42,743 bases of DNA from Gemmatimonadaceae bacterium (GTDB lineage Bacteria; Latescibacterota; UBA2968; UBA8231): assembly GCA_002726335.1 (NCBI GenBank), contig PBSR01000210.1, positions 1-42,743 of the forward strand. The letters are read 5' to 3'. Positions 24,959-34,222 of this stretch are shown piece by piece (position 1 is the first letter of the stretch; the number at the start of each line of letters is the position of its first letter). The notes below the pieces were generated by a model that saw only the letters and a program-made list of their open reading frames with translations, searched no databases and was not told the origin of the DNA. The translations under genes and the position numbers were made by a program.

Positions 24959-25702
24959 GCGGTCTATGCCAATCCGCATGACGAGAGCACCGTCTACCTG
25001 CGTTTCAAAGATGACATCACCGCTGGTGACGGCGTCAAGCGAGACTCCTTTGCTGGCAAGGGGGTGCTTGACTGGGCCGTGAATCGCGACTGCTTCAGTT
25101 ATCTGAACCGGCACGGCGTTCGCACTCACTACCTCACCAGCCCGGCAGACGGAATCTCCCTGGTGCGGCGGCTCGATCGCAAGATCGACCTGGAAGTCGT
25201 CAGTCGCCGCGTCGCCACCGGTTCCATCCTGCACTGGGATGATGTCGCCGAGGGCGATCGATTCGAGCCCGTCATCACCCGGTTTCACTACAAGGACGAC
25301 GCCCTTCACGACCCGATGCTCGATGAGCGATACGTGGACTTCATGATTGGCGACAAGAAAGCCTGGGAGTACGCCGCCATGCGCGACATGAATGCCACCG
25401 TGCTGCTGCTCCTGGAGCAGGCCTTCGCCCACTTCGGCGTAGAGCTCGTCGATGTGAAGCTGGAGTATGGCATCGTCGACGGGGAGCTGTGTGTGATCGA
25501 CGAGATGTCCGGCGGCTCGTTCCGACTGTGGCCCTATCGCCGGCCTCACCCGGACCTGAGTGGCGACAACGTCCTGGCGCAACTGGCTCCGGAACAGCGG
25601 CTCGACAAGGACACCTTCCGGCTGGGAGGCGAGGAGCAGACCGTGCTGGACCGGTTCGGCGCCATTGCCGCGATCACGGCAGGATTCGCGGACCTGAGCT
25701 GA
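24914..25702 (+). CDS. purC: SAICAR synthetase (phosphoribosylaminoimidazole-succinocarboxamide synthase)
   Basis: 262 residues from the ATG at 24914. The frame is open to an ATG at 24857, which would add a 19-residue extension including a duplicated first 15 residues. The enzyme joins CAIR and aspartate with ATP in purine synthesis. Family motifs: LAEGKTKAVYAN (nucleotide loop), FKDDITAGDG, ISLVRRLDRKIDLEVVSRRVATGS, LVDVKLEYGIVDGELCVIDEMS and SFRLWPY near the end. The length is normal. No other purine gene adjoins; it precedes a kinase-HAD-dehydrogenase array after a 78-bp gap. Which start is used is uncertain because no strong Shine-Dalgarno precedes either. Confidence 0.94.
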   Translation: MDLSLYPTLAEGKTKAVYANPHDESTVYLRFKDDITAGDGVKRDSFAGKGVLDWAVNRDCFSYLNRHGVRTHYLTSPADGISLVRRLDRKIDLEVVSRRVATGSILHWDDVAEGDRFEPVITRFHYKDDALHDPMLDERYVDFMIGDKKAWEYAAMRDMNATVLLLLEQAFAHFGVELVDVKLEYGIVDGELCVIDEMSGGSFRLWPYRRPHPDLSGDNVLAQLAPEQRLDKDTFRLGGEEQTVLDRFGAIAAITAGFADLS

Positions 25703-25780
25703 TGTCACGCTGATCGGGGGCCGGCACAACACGGGTGAATCCTTGAGACCGCCCGTCCCTGCATCTATGTTCGACTGATC

Positions 25781-26818
25781 ATGCGAACAGCCGATTTCCT
25801 CACCGTCGTCAAGGACGCCTGGGCGGACTTCGACCCGGATCGGTCGATCCACTCCGTCGTCGACGTTTCCGTGAACGTGTCGACGAATCATGTCTATCGG
25901 ATCGACCTTACGTCGGGCGACCACCTGTTTGCCAAGATCTCTTTCTTCGGCACCTACCGCCATTTTCGCGAGGATCATTCCATCATCCACGAGCTCGGCA
26001 GTGCCCTGCCGGCTCCGTACGAAAACTTCCTCGCCCGTTCCTACCAGCGCGACGGCGTCGTACACACCTATCGACACGGGGGTCTCGGCGAGGACGTGTG
26101 GGTTGTGTTCTACCGACCGGTGGTGATCGGGGAACGACTGCCGCGCCAGCTCGGGGTAGAGCAGATAGCCGATCTCGGTCGCGAGTTGGCGCGATTCCAT
26201 CGGGCCTGCCACGACGTCACTCCCAACCTGCCGGTATTCTCCAAGACCATGCGGCATGACATCGGCGACCTGCTGGCCGTGGCCGGCTCGGATCAGGGGT
26301 CGTACGAATATGGCCAGCACACCGATCTGATCCGGCAGCATTGTGAACTCTACCTGGCCGGACTGGATGACGGCAATGAACACCTGCCGGCCATTCCGGT
26401 GTTCGTCGACTGGAACATCGGCAACTTCTCGCTGTCACCCGCGGGGCGTTTCTTCAGCCGATGGGACTACGACTGGTTCCGGATCTCCTCCCGTGTTCTC
26501 GATTTCTACTTCTTCAGCCGCGTCGTGTCGACAGGTGGAGATCAAACCGTCTTCAGTTACGTCATCGACACCTTCCTCGACGATCGCTTCCTCCTCTTTC
26601 TGCGGGCCTATCACGAGGTCTTCCCATTGACCGAGGCCGAGGTACGCTTCCTGCCCGAAGCGTATCGTTTCTTCATCCTCAACTACGTGATCAAGTACGG
26701 TCAGTATTTCTTCCACGACATCTATGCCTCGCGTCTGCAGAAAGAGGCATATCGGACGTATCTGCCGCAACTCACCCGACTCGATGTCGACCGCCTGCTG
26801 GCAACCCTCTCCCTGTAA
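25781..26818 (+). CDS. Aminoglycoside-phosphotransferase/homoserine-kinase-fold kinase
   Basis: 345 residues with the APH fold. An N-terminal lobe (TNHVYRIDLTSGDHLFAKISF, with the likely ATP-binding Lys) leads to a catalytic loop PVFVDWNIGNFSL in place of HGDxxxxN, and a metal-binding Asp in SRWDYDWFRISSRVLDFYFF. The Brenner His is replaced, but the catalytic Asp and Asn remain, so small-molecule kinase activity is plausible. It is followed after 10 bp by a HAD phosphatase and then an Ldh_2 dehydrogenase, which points to a small catabolic or metabolite-repair pathway with an unknown phosphorylated intermediate. Confidence 0.82.
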   Translation: MRTADFLTVVKDAWADFDPDRSIHSVVDVSVNVSTNHVYRIDLTSGDHLFAKISFFGTYRHFREDHSIIHELGSALPAPYENFLARSYQRDGVVHTYRHGGLGEDVWVVFYRPVVIGERLPRQLGVEQIADLGRELARFHRACHDVTPNLPVFSKTMRHDIGDLLAVAGSDQGSYEYGQHTDLIRQHCELYLAGLDDGNEHLPAIPVFVDWNIGNFSLSPAGRFFSRWDYDWFRISSRVLDFYFFSRVVSTGGDQTVFSYVIDTFLDDRFLLFLRAYHEVFPLTEAEVRFLPEAYRFFILNYVIKYGQYFFHDIYASRLQKEAYRTYLPQLTRLDVDRLLATLSL

Positions 26819-26828
26819 AGAGACCTGT

Positions 26829-27704
26829 ATGAGCGCCGATTCCCGCCGTTCCGAGCTCCACGTACAGTCCTTCCGTGACATCGTCACCGGCTACAAGGCG
26901 GTCTTCTTCGACGCCTACGGTGTGCTCAAGAATCACCGGGGGATCATTCCCGGCATCGAAGCCACCTTCGCTTTTCTGGATGACCGCGACATCGATTTCT
27001 ACGTCCTCACCAACGACGCCTCACGTTCTCCCCTGCTGCTGGCCTCGGTCTATACCGACGCCGGCCTGGCGATGATCGGGGAAGAGAAGATCATCTCCTC
27101 TGGCATGCTCGCCCGTGAGTATCTGCACAACAAGATCAAGAGCGGACGTATCGCCTTCGTCGGCACTCCGGTGTCGGCGCACTACATCGACGCGGCGGGC
27201 TTCAGCACCGTGGCCATCGAAGAACTCGACCCCGACGAGGCGGATGACATACGAGCCGTCGTGTTTCTCGATGACGAGGGTTTCGACTGGGAGCCGGGCC
27301 TCAATCAGGCGATCAACATTCTGCGCGCCCGCAACATTCCCGTCATCGTCGCCAATAGCGACATCACCTACCCTGTGTCGCGCAATGACGTCGCCGTCGC
27401 TGTAGGCGCCATGGCCGACATGGTCGAACGCGTCGTCGGCAAGCGCTTCATCCGCTTCGGTAAGCCGGACGCGCAGATGTTCAACTTCGCCCTCGACCAC
27501 ATCCGCGGCGATGGCGATCCCCTGGCCAAGACGGACATCCTTATGGTGGGCGACACTCTCGAAACCGACATTATGGGTGGCAACCACTTCGGCATCGATA
27601 CCGCCCTCGTCCTGTCCGGCAACACACCTCGACGGGATGCTCAGCTGATGATGGACGCCACCGGAATTCTCCCCGACTACGTCTGCGAGTCAATTCTCGA
27701 ATAG
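26829..27704 (+). CDS. HAD-superfamily IIA phosphatase (NagD-like)
   Basis: 291 residues from the ATG at 26829, ten bases after the kinase stop. HAD motifs: FFDAYGVL (I, nucleophile Asp and acid/base position), VLTNDASRS (II), Lys in FGKPDAQMF (III) and MVGDTLETDIMGG (IV). The cap domain between motifs II and III is of the IIA type, as in NagD and p-nitrophenyl phosphatase. Cytoplasmic; it dephosphorylates sugar or nucleotide phosphates. Tight spacing with the kinase and dehydrogenase indicates a shared transcript. Confidence 0.92.
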   Translation: MSADSRRSELHVQSFRDIVTGYKAVFFDAYGVLKNHRGIIPGIEATFAFLDDRDIDFYVLTNDASRSPLLLASVYTDAGLAMIGEEKIISSGMLAREYLHNKIKSGRIAFVGTPVSAHYIDAAGFSTVAIEELDPDEADDIRAVVFLDDEGFDWEPGLNQAINILRARNIPVIVANSDITYPVSRNDVAVAVGAMADMVERVVGKRFIRFGKPDAQMFNFALDHIRGDGDPLAKTDILMVGDTLETDIMGGNHFGIDTALVLSGNTPRRDAQLMMDATGILPDYVCESILE

Positions 27705-27715
27705 GAGTCACATCG

Positions 27716-28690
27716 TTGATTCGAATCGCGCCTGCATCCTTGCGCGCCTGGTCGACGCAGGTCCTCGCCGCCCTGGGACTACCCGCAGACGATGCTGCTC
27801 TCATCGCCGGTTGCCTCGTCGATGTGGATCGGCGCGGTATTCGCAGCCACGGCACCCGCCAGTTGCGGCGCTACGTCTCCGAGTTTCGCGATGGTCTCAT
27901 CAACACGAATCCCGCCATCAGTATCCTGCGGGAGACGGACAACAGTCTCCGCCTCGACGGGGATGGCGGCGCCGGATACCTGGTGGCAACCCGTGCCACC
28001 GACGACGTCTGCGCCAGGGCGAAGAACGTCGGTCTGGCCCTCGCCACCACCTGCAATCACGGTCACGTGGGCAGCGCCGGCATCTATGCCCGCCGTGTTC
28101 TCGACCACGGGTTCATCGCCTGGTGTGTGGCCGGCGGCTCCGGCTGGAATCGACCGGACGATCCGGAGGCCACCGTCTGGGACGCCATGAAAGCGCCTCC
28201 CATGTGCTTCGCAGTGCCCGCCGATGACGGCGGACCGCCCCTCGTTCTCGACATGAACGCCAATCAGTTCGGTGATGCCGCCCGGGCAGAGGCAGCCATC
28301 GCCGACGGCTTCGGCAAGTCCGCCTTCGGCAGTCTGGGTTTGCGTTTCGTCTCGACTCTTCTGGGAGGGATGCTGGCAGGCAGCACAGAGCCGCCGCAGC
28401 GGAGCTGGGCCGCTGCCACGCGCGGTTTTTTCCTCGTCGTCATCGATCCTGCCCTGGTTGGCGATGCCGACTCCTTCCGCGCCAGCGTCCGCCGTGTCAT
28501 CGACGAGAGCCTGACCCTGCGGCCACTAGCCGGCACCGACACGACGGCCCTGCCGGGTACGCTCGAGTGGCGCCGTGAAGCCCAGTGGTCCGAGACGGGA
28601 ATCCCCATCGGCGATGACCACCGTGATCGCCTGGAGACAATCGCCATGGAGCTCGGCCTGGATCTTCCGGAGTGGCTCACCGAGCACTAG
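27716..28690 (+). CDS. Malate/L-lactate (Ldh_2/MDH2-type) dehydrogenase
   Basis: 324 residues from a TTG at 27716, with TAGGAG about 9 bases upstream. The type 2 malate/lactate dehydrogenase family is recognised by RRGIRSHGTRQLRRYV (catalytic His), LALATTCNHGHVGSAGIYARRV and PLVLDMNAN followed by the NAD-binding segment. Members reduce or oxidise 2-hydroxy acids such as malate, ureidoglycolate or 2,3-diketogulonate using NAD(P). It is last in the kinase-HAD array. Its TAG overlaps the convergent oxidoreductase stop in the palindrome CTAG. Confidence 0.92.
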   Translation: MIRIAPASLRAWSTQVLAALGLPADDAALIAGCLVDVDRRGIRSHGTRQLRRYVSEFRDGLINTNPAISILRETDNSLRLDGDGGAGYLVATRATDDVCARAKNVGLALATTCNHGHVGSAGIYARRVLDHGFIAWCVAGGSGWNRPDDPEATVWDAMKAPPMCFAVPADDGGPPLVLDMNANQFGDAARAEAAIADGFGKSAFGSLGLRFVSTLLGGMLAGSTEPPQRSWAAATRGFFLVVIDPALVGDADSFRASVRRVIDESLTLRPLAGTDTTALPGTLEWRREAQWSETGIPIGDDHRDRLETIAMELGLDLPEWLTEH

Positions 28691-29679
28691 AGATCTACGC
28701 GGCGGCCCGTTGCCGACGACTCGCGCACCGCCTCGATGACCCGCAGTGTGCCGACGGCATTGGTCGCCGTGACCAGCGGCTCCACGCCGTCGAGCACGCA
28801 ATCGTGGAAATGTTCGATGGCTGGCGTGAATGTCCGAACACCCGCCTCGACCGTTACGGCCTCCTCCCGATCACCGCGAACGATGACGAATCCATCCTGC
28901 TCCTTGGGATGACAGGGCTGGGGGACGGCGATGTATCCTGTCTCTCCATGGATGACAGCTCGTTGACCACCGGGGGCATCGAATCCCGACTGCAGTGCCG
29001 CGTGGCGGTCGCCGGAGAAGGTGAGCACCATCGACGAGCGTGTATCGACGCCGTACTCGGGATCCAGGCGACAGGCGGCCTGCACGGAGAGGGGCTCCTC
29101 GCCAAAGACGAACCGCGCGTAGGCGATCGGATAGCAGCCCACATCCATCAGGTTGCCCCCGGCCAGTTCTCGATTCATGCGGATGTTGTCGGTTGGCCGC
29201 GCCAGCGGGAAGGTGAAGCTAGCTGTCATCTGCACCAGGTCGCCGATGGCTCCCTCGGCGAGCACCTGGCGCAGCCGCAGCGATTTCGGGTGGTAGAGAA
29301 AGACGAAGGCTTCGAATAACGTCACGCCGGCGTCGCGGCAGGCGTCGACCATCGCCTGTGCCTCGGCGGCGCTGGCCCCCAGGGGTTTTTCACAGAACAC
29401 GTGCTTGCCCCCGGTCGCCGCCTTTCCGGTCCATTCCGCGTGCAGGCTGTTGGGCAGCGGAATGTAGACAGCGTCGATCTGATCGCTCTCCAGCATGTCC
29501 TCGTAGCTGCCGAAGGTCTGCCGAATATCGTGCCGATCGGCGAACTGCCGTGCTCTGGCTGCGTCGCGACTGGCCACGGCGACCAGCTCTCCCCGCCTTG
29601 TCTGCTGCAGCGACGGGATGAAGGCGGTCTCGGCGATCTTCGCCGTGCTGAGGATCCCCCAGCGCAGTCCGTCACTCAT
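28687..29679 (-). CDS. Gfo/Idh/MocA-family oxidoreductase
   Basis: 330 residues. An N-terminal Rossmann fold (LRWGILSTAKIAETAFIPSL, the GxxxxAxxx variant) is followed by VAVASRDAARARQFADRH and then IDAVYIPLPNSLHAEW and GKHVFCEKPLGASAAEA (catalytic Lys of the EKP motif). The C-terminal alpha/beta domain carries GGNLMDVGCYPIAYARFVFG. NAD(P)-dependent dehydrogenase of sugars or sugar-like compounds, comparable to dimeric dihydrodiol/trans-1,2-diol dehydrogenases. Convergent with the Ldh_2 gene. Confidence 0.94.
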   Translation of the reverse strand: MSDGLRWGILSTAKIAETAFIPSLQQTRRGELVAVASRDAARARQFADRHDIRQTFGSYEDMLESDQIDAVYIPLPNSLHAEWTGKAATGGKHVFCEKPLGASAAEAQAMVDACRDAGVTLFEAFVFLYHPKSLRLRQVLAEGAIGDLVQMTASFTFPLARPTDNIRMNRELAGGNLMDVGCYPIAYARFVFGEEPLSVQAACRLDPEYGVDTRSSMVLTFSGDRHAALQSGFDAPGGQRAVIHGETGYIAVPQPCHPKEQDGFVIVRGDREEAVTVEAGVRTFTPAIEHFHDCVLDGVEPLVTATNAVGTLRVIEAVRESSATGRRVDL

Positions 29680-29761
29680 CGGTCATCCTCCTCGTGGTCT
29701 GTGTTCACGCGCCACAATCTACGCACTGGCGTCTCCCGATGACGGCACCTTTGTTACTCCC

Positions 29762-29857
29762 ATGAACCTGCGACTCATCACGGTTGCCGTGCTCCTGCTG
29801 ACCTGCAGCGGTGGACCGCCACCGCTGACTGGATTCCCGAAACCGAGAGAAGGGTGA
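29762..29857 (+). CDS. Possible tiny lipoprotein-like peptide
   Basis: 31 codons: MNLRLITVAVLLLTCSGG followed by a proline-rich tail ending KPREG. The start resembles a lipoprotein signal peptide with a lipobox (LLTC). It lies directly upstream of the FAH gene, 4 bp before its GTG. It could be a real small lipoprotein, a remnant of a longer one, or chance; there is no clear Shine-Dalgarno. Confidence 0.3.
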   Translation: MNLRLITVAVLLLTCSGGPPPLTGFPKPREG

Positions 29858-29861
29858 CAAG

Positions 29862-30707
29862 GTGAAACTGCTACGCTACGGTGACCGCGGCCGGGAACGG
29901 CCGGGACGGCTCGACGACGAAGGTGTGCTGCGGGATCTGTCCGACCACGTAAATGACATCGACGGCGGGACTCTCGGGGACGACACGCTCAGCCGACTTC
30001 AGGCTATCGATCCGACGTCCCTGCCGGTGGTGTCCGGCTCGCCGCGCCTCGGTCCGCCCGTCGGCGCCGTCGGCAAGTTTGTCTGCATCGGCCTCAACTA
30101 CTCCGACCATGCGAAGGAGACAGGGAACCCCATCCCGGTGGAGCCCATCGTCTTCATGAAGGCCACCAGCGCCATCAACGGTCCCTACGATGATATCATC
30201 ATCCCCCGCCGCAGTACGAAGACGGACTGGGAGGTCGAGCTCGGTGTCGTGATCGGGCGGGAAGCGCGTTACGTGTCACAAGCCGATGCCCTGAGTCATG
30301 TTGCCGGCTTCTGCACCGTGCACGATGTCTCGGAGCGCTACTTCCAGCTGGAAACCGGGGGCAACTGGACCAAGGGCAAGAGCTGCGACACCTTCGGACC
30401 CTTCGGGCCGTGGCTGGTCACCCGCGACGAGGTGCCCGATCCGCAGGACCTGTCCCTGTGGCTCGACGTCGACGGTCATCGCTACCAGAACGGCACGACG
30501 GCGACGATGATCTTCGGCGTCGACTTCGTCATCCACTATCTCAGTCAGATCATGAGCCTGCAGCCCGGCGACCTCATCGCCACCGGCACTCCCCCCGGTG
30601 TCGGCATGGGGCTCGATCCGCAGACCTACCTCAAAGCGGGTCAGCGCGTGCAACTCGGCGTCGAGGGCCTGGGCGACCAGGACGCGGTCACCGTCGACGC
30701 CACGTGA
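29862..30707 (+). CDS. Fumarylacetoacetate hydrolase-family protein
   Basis: 281 residues from a GTG. The N-terminal ~65 residues form the small lead domain; the FAH barrel follows. Key sequences: FVCIGLNYSDHAKETG, PIVFMKATSAINGPYDDI, the metal-binding Glu pair in TDWEVELGVVIGREARYV, and DVSERYFQ...NWTKGKSCDTFGPFGPWL (Asp/Lys). It ends with GDLIATGTPPGVGMG. Members hydrolyse or decarboxylate oxo-acids such as acylpyruvates or 2,4-diketo-acids in sugar and aromatic breakdown (for example 2,4-diketo-3-deoxyfuconate hydrolase). Probably cytoplasmic. Confidence 0.94.
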   Translation: MKLLRYGDRGRERPGRLDDEGVLRDLSDHVNDIDGGTLGDDTLSRLQAIDPTSLPVVSGSPRLGPPVGAVGKFVCIGLNYSDHAKETGNPIPVEPIVFMKATSAINGPYDDIIIPRRSTKTDWEVELGVVIGREARYVSQADALSHVAGFCTVHDVSERYFQLETGGNWTKGKSCDTFGPFGPWLVTRDEVPDPQDLSLWLDVDGHRYQNGTTATMIFGVDFVIHYLSQIMSLQPGDLIATGTPPGVGMGLDPQTYLKAGQRVQLGVEGLGDQDAVTVDAT

Positions 30708-30738
30708 TGGCGCGCCACGGCATGTGGCGGTCGGCACC

Positions 30739-31902
30739 GTGATACGGGTTCTGCTCGGAGTTGCAGTTGCCCTCGTTCTTGTAGTTCAGGTGGCCGTTGC
30801 CGCCTTCTTCACCGGCTGGACGGCGATGGGAGCGCCGGCTTCGGGTGTTCGCTTGCAGCGTGTACAGGCGGCAGAGCGCTGGCAGGATGGCCGCTTCGTC
30901 GACCTGTTGCCCCGACAGGATCCCAGATTCCTCCCGGCCATGAACGCCTGGTTCTCCGACAGCAGCCCGCACAGCGTGCCACGGCGGCCTCCTGCCTACG
31001 TTTCCCGCGCCGCCGCCGACTTCGACGAGCCTCCTGCTACCGGCCTGCGTATCACCTGGCTCGGACACTCCACTTTGCTCGTCGAAATCGACGGTCTCCG
31101 CATCTTGCTCGACCCCGTCTGGGGTGAACGTGCCTCGCCTTTCAGCTGGCTCGGCCCGCAGCGCTTCCTGCCCCCGCCACTGCCCTTCGACGAGCTACCC
31201 GACATCGACATCGTCGTCATCTCCCACGATCACTACGACCATCTCGACTTCCCCACGATCCGTCGTCTGGCCGCCGAAGATGTGCCCTTCCTGGTTCCCC
31301 TGGGTGTGGGTTCTCACCTGGAACACTGGGGCGTTGCGGACGAACGAATCACTGAACTCGAGTGGTGGCAGGAGCACACTGTCGGGGATCTGCGATTCGT
31401 GGCGACGCCGGCTCGCCACTTCTCCGGCCGATCCATGTTCATGCGGGATCGCGACTGTACGTTGTGGTCGGGCTGGGCCCTGCTGGGGCCCCGCCATCGC
31501 GTCTACTACACGGGTGACACCGCCATGTTCCCCGGATTCACTGATATCGGTAAACGGCTGGGACCATTCGACGCTGCCATGGTCGAATCAGGCGCCTACA
31601 ACGCGCTCTGGGCTGACGTCCACCTGGGGCCGGAGCAGGCCGTCGACGCTCACGTCATGGCCCGGGGCGGCGTTATGATTCCCGTCCACTGGGGACTCTT
31701 CGACCTGGCCACGCACGGCTGGACAGAACCCGTCGAGCGGGTCTTGGCCGCCGCTCGAAATCGTGGTGTTACCGTGGTCACGCCACGACCGGGCGAGAGC
31801 ATCGAGCCCGGTGCCCTGAAGCCATCCACCCGGTGGTGGCCGGCACTCGCCTGGGAGACAGCTGAACAGGCGCCGGTCGTTTCTTCGCACCTGGACAGGT
31901 AG
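30739..31902 (+). CDS. Metallo-beta-lactamase-fold hydrolase, NAPE-PLD/UlaG-like, membrane-anchored
   Basis: 387 residues if started at the GTG at 30739 (a GTG at 30724 is an alternative). The N-terminus LLGVAVALVLVVQVAVAAFF is a signal anchor. The MBL fold follows: ITWLGHSTLLVEIDGLRILLDPVW, VVISHDHYDHLD (HxHxDH), TPARHFSGRS (next metal His), YYTGDTAMF (bridging Asp) and IPVHWGLFDLATHGW (last His). This matches bacterial homologues of N-acyl-phosphatidylethanolamine phospholipase D and UlaG. It probably hydrolyses a phosphodiester or lipid substrate at the membrane. 32 bp after the FAH gene, so possibly cotranscribed. Confidence 0.88.
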   Translation: MIRVLLGVAVALVLVVQVAVAAFFTGWTAMGAPASGVRLQRVQAAERWQDGRFVDLLPRQDPRFLPAMNAWFSDSSPHSVPRRPPAYVSRAAADFDEPPATGLRITWLGHSTLLVEIDGLRILLDPVWGERASPFSWLGPQRFLPPPLPFDELPDIDIVVISHDHYDHLDFPTIRRLAAEDVPFLVPLGVGSHLEHWGVADERITELEWWQEHTVGDLRFVATPARHFSGRSMFMRDRDCTLWSGWALLGPRHRVYYTGDTAMFPGFTDIGKRLGPFDAAMVESGAYNALWADVHLGPEQAVDAHVMARGGVMIPVHWGLFDLATHGWTEPVERVLAAARNRGVTVVTPRPGESIEPGALKPSTRWWPALAWETAEQAPVVSSHLDR

Positions 31903-32013
31903 AGATTGACGACGCCCTCGCCGTCTACTTCGGCGTGACGGCCATCGGTCCGGCATTGGCGGGTCTGAAGTCCGGCATGGGGAAGTCAGCAGAGACAAGA
32001 TTCATCGAGATTC

Positions 32014-32829
32014 TCATGGCAACGGGCGGTACAGGCCGATGGTGAAGTCCGCCGTGTCCTGCAACTCCGTCAGGTCCCGGACGCGGGTGTAGGTCTCCGG
32101 GTTCATGTGCCATTTGTAAGGAGTCATCTCCACCAGGCCTGCCACGTCCTCCGCCTGCTTCAGTCGCAGGGGAAAGGTGACTCGTTCCCTTCCCAGCACA
32201 CCGAAGCCCCCGGGAGTCTCCACCTCGGTGTGCGCCTGTGCCCGCTCGTAGATCATGCCGCGAAATACCTCCAGGTGGTGCGGGCCGGGTTTGACTTCGA
32301 TAAACACTCCATCGGGGTGCAGCACGCGCCGTATCTGCTGATCGGCGGACGGGGCGAAGACCTGCAGCACGGCAGCCACCGAGGCAGCCATCACGGGCAG
32401 TCGGTAGGTGTTGCCTACGGCGTGCTCGAGGCGTGGCGCCGCTTTCGCCGCCAGCCGGATCGCTTCCTTGGCCACATCGATTCCGTACAGACGCCCACCC
32501 GCCAGCGCCGGGGAAGCGGCCAGTCGTCGCAGGTAGTAGCCTTCACCACATCCCACGTCGAGCACACTGTCGGGGTTCCGCGTCGCCAGCAACTCGGTCA
32601 GCGCCGCCGCCAGCGGCGCGTAGTGGCCGGCCTCGAGAAAGACGCGACGGTGCCGCAGACTGTCCTTCGGGTCGCCCGCCGCCGCCGATCTGCGGTGCTG
32701 CGCCAGCACCAGGTTCACATACCCCTCCCGAGCGATGTCGAAAGTATGGCCGGCGGCACAGGCAAAGCTCTTCTCGCCTCGCTCGAGTCGTGCGTCGCAG
32801 ACCGGGCACATCCAGATCGATTTCTGCAT
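32014..32829 (-). CDS. rlmA: 23S rRNA (guanine-N1)-methyltransferase RlmA family
   Basis: 271 residues from the ATG at 32829; a start nine codons earlier (32856) is also open. A zinc-binding N-terminus reads WMCPVCDARLERGEKSFACAAGH (CxxC...C...H). The RlmA signature GDPKDSLRHRRVFLEAGHYAPLA follows, then SAM motif I VLDVGCGEGYYLRRLA and IDVAKEAIRLAAKAAP. The C-terminal PYKWHMNPE segment is shared with the family. RlmA/TlrB enzymes methylate G745 or G748 of 23S rRNA; the TlrB branch can confer tylosin-type resistance, but the branch cannot be told here. The 145 bp upstream hold no gene. Confidence 0.88.
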   Translation of the reverse strand: MQKSIWMCPVCDARLERGEKSFACAAGHTFDIAREGYVNLVLAQHRRSAAAGDPKDSLRHRRVFLEAGHYAPLAAALTELLATRNPDSVLDVGCGEGYYLRRLAASPALAGGRLYGIDVAKEAIRLAAKAAPRLEHAVGNTYRLPVMAASVAAVLQVFAPSADQQIRRVLHPDGVFIEVKPGPHHLEVFRGMIYERAQAHTEVETPGGFGVLGRERVTFPLRLKQAEDVAGLVEMTPYKWHMNPETYTRVRDLTELQDTADFTIGLYRPLP

Positions 32830-33001
32830 ATCAGCGGGATTGCCTGGGGACACCATCTGTGGTTAGAGTTGAGAGACAGCGGCTCTTGGGGGAGCCGACG
32901 GTCCGCGTGAAGGGTTCTACCCGCCCCTGCTGTACCTCTCGCATGGTACCCTCTGCGTCGTGCTGCGGACAGCGACGCACTCTCTCACCGAGGAGGGTAG
33001 T

Positions 33002-34222
33002 ATGCCACGTCCCTTTCCAACCCAGCCCAATCTCGAGCACTTCCGTAAGCAGGCCAAGCAGCTGCTGCGCGATGTTCGTGGCGGTGAGGCCGAAGCCACC
33101 GTGCGTGTGCGCCACGCCCACCCGCGCTGGTCGGCCGGCACCGATGTGCAGCGTGGCTTCTCGCTGCATGACGCGCAACTGGTCGTGGCCCGGGAGTTCG
33201 GCTTCTCCAGCTGGCGCCGGCTCGTCGACGCCATCGAGAGAAGCCTCGAGTCGAACGGACCGTCCCACCATGTGGTGATCACCGGTGGCGCCGGCTTCAT
33301 CGGTTCGCACCTGGCGGAACGGCTGCTTTCGCAGGGCCATCGTGTCACCGCCTTCCACAATCTGAGCACTGGCTCGCGGGCCAACGTGGACCATCTCATC
33401 CACGACTCACAGTTCGGCCTGGTCGAGGGCGACATCTGTGACGCCGACGCCGTCGACCCACTCGTGGCCGAGGCGGATGTCCTGTTTCACCTGGCAGCCG
33501 ACTTCGGGTGTGCCAGGGGTTCGGATCCGGTGGCCAGCCTGCACACCAATATCCACGGTGCCGAAGTTGTGCTCGAATCGGCCAGCCGTCACGGCGTGCG
33601 CTTTCTCTTCTCCTCGACGTCCGCGGTCTACGGCAATCTCGAGCCGGGAGCGGTTCTGCGCGAGGACGATGACCGCCTCCTGGGCAACTCAAGGGTGTAC
33701 GGCTGGAACTACGCCCTCGGCAAGATCGTCTGCGAGCAGCTCATCTTCGGTCACGCCCGGCGACATCACCTGCGTGCCACGGCGGTACGCCTGTTCAACA
33801 TTGTCGGCTCCCGACAGACCAGCCCCACCGTCGTACCCGTCTTTCTTGATCAGGCTCAGCGCCACGAGGCGATCACCCTGCACGGGGATGGCACGCAGAG
33901 CCGATGCTTCACCGACGTGCGCGATGCGGTCGAGGGGCTCGTGCGTCTTGCCGATTGCGCCGACGCTGTCGGCGAGGCCGTCAACATCGGCTCACGCAAC
34001 AAATTCACCGTGCGCCGACTGGCGCAACATGTAAAGTCAGTGACGGGCAGCGAATCTCCCATCGAAACCGTCCCCGTCGAGTACGAGATCGTGCCCAGTC
34101 GCGTGCCCTGCCTGTCGAAAGCACGACAGCTGATCGGCTACTCGGCAGTACATCCCGTGGAAGACAGCATCCGTGAGATCGTCGCCCTGGACGAGGGTGG
34201 CGTTGCACCGGCAGTTGACTGA
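33002..34222 (+). CDS. NAD-dependent sugar epimerase fused to a PNLE-type N-terminal module
   Basis: 406 residues from the ATG at 33002, with GGAGGG about 6 bases upstream. Residues 1-~82 are the module seen in the BFN protein: TQPNLEHFRKQAKQLLRD, then FSLHDAQLVVAREFGFSSWRRLVDAIE. From ~95 there is a complete extended-SDR epimerase/dehydratase: VVITGGAGFIGSHLAERLL (NAD loop), LFHLAADFGCARG, FLFSSTSAVYGNLE, the YALGK active-site Tyr/Lys, AVRLFNIVGSRQ and CFTDVRDAVEGLV. GalE-type enzymes change the configuration of nucleotide sugars. The presence of this head domain on a metabolic enzyme is unexpected. Confidence 0.88.
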   Translation: MPRPFPTQPNLEHFRKQAKQLLRDVRGGEAEATVRVRHAHPRWSAGTDVQRGFSLHDAQLVVAREFGFSSWRRLVDAIERSLESNGPSHHVVITGGAGFIGSHLAERLLSQGHRVTAFHNLSTGSRANVDHLIHDSQFGLVEGDICDADAVDPLVAEADVLFHLAADFGCARGSDPVASLHTNIHGAEVVLESASRHGVRFLFSSTSAVYGNLEPGAVLREDDDRLLGNSRVYGWNYALGKIVCEQLIFGHARRHHLRATAVRLFNIVGSRQTSPTVVPVFLDQAQRHEAITLHGDGTQSRCFTDVRDAVEGLVRLADCADAVGEAVNIGSRNKFTVRRLAQHVKSVTGSESPIETVPVEYEIVPSRVPCLSKARQLIGYSAVHPVEDSIREIVALDEGGVAPAVD

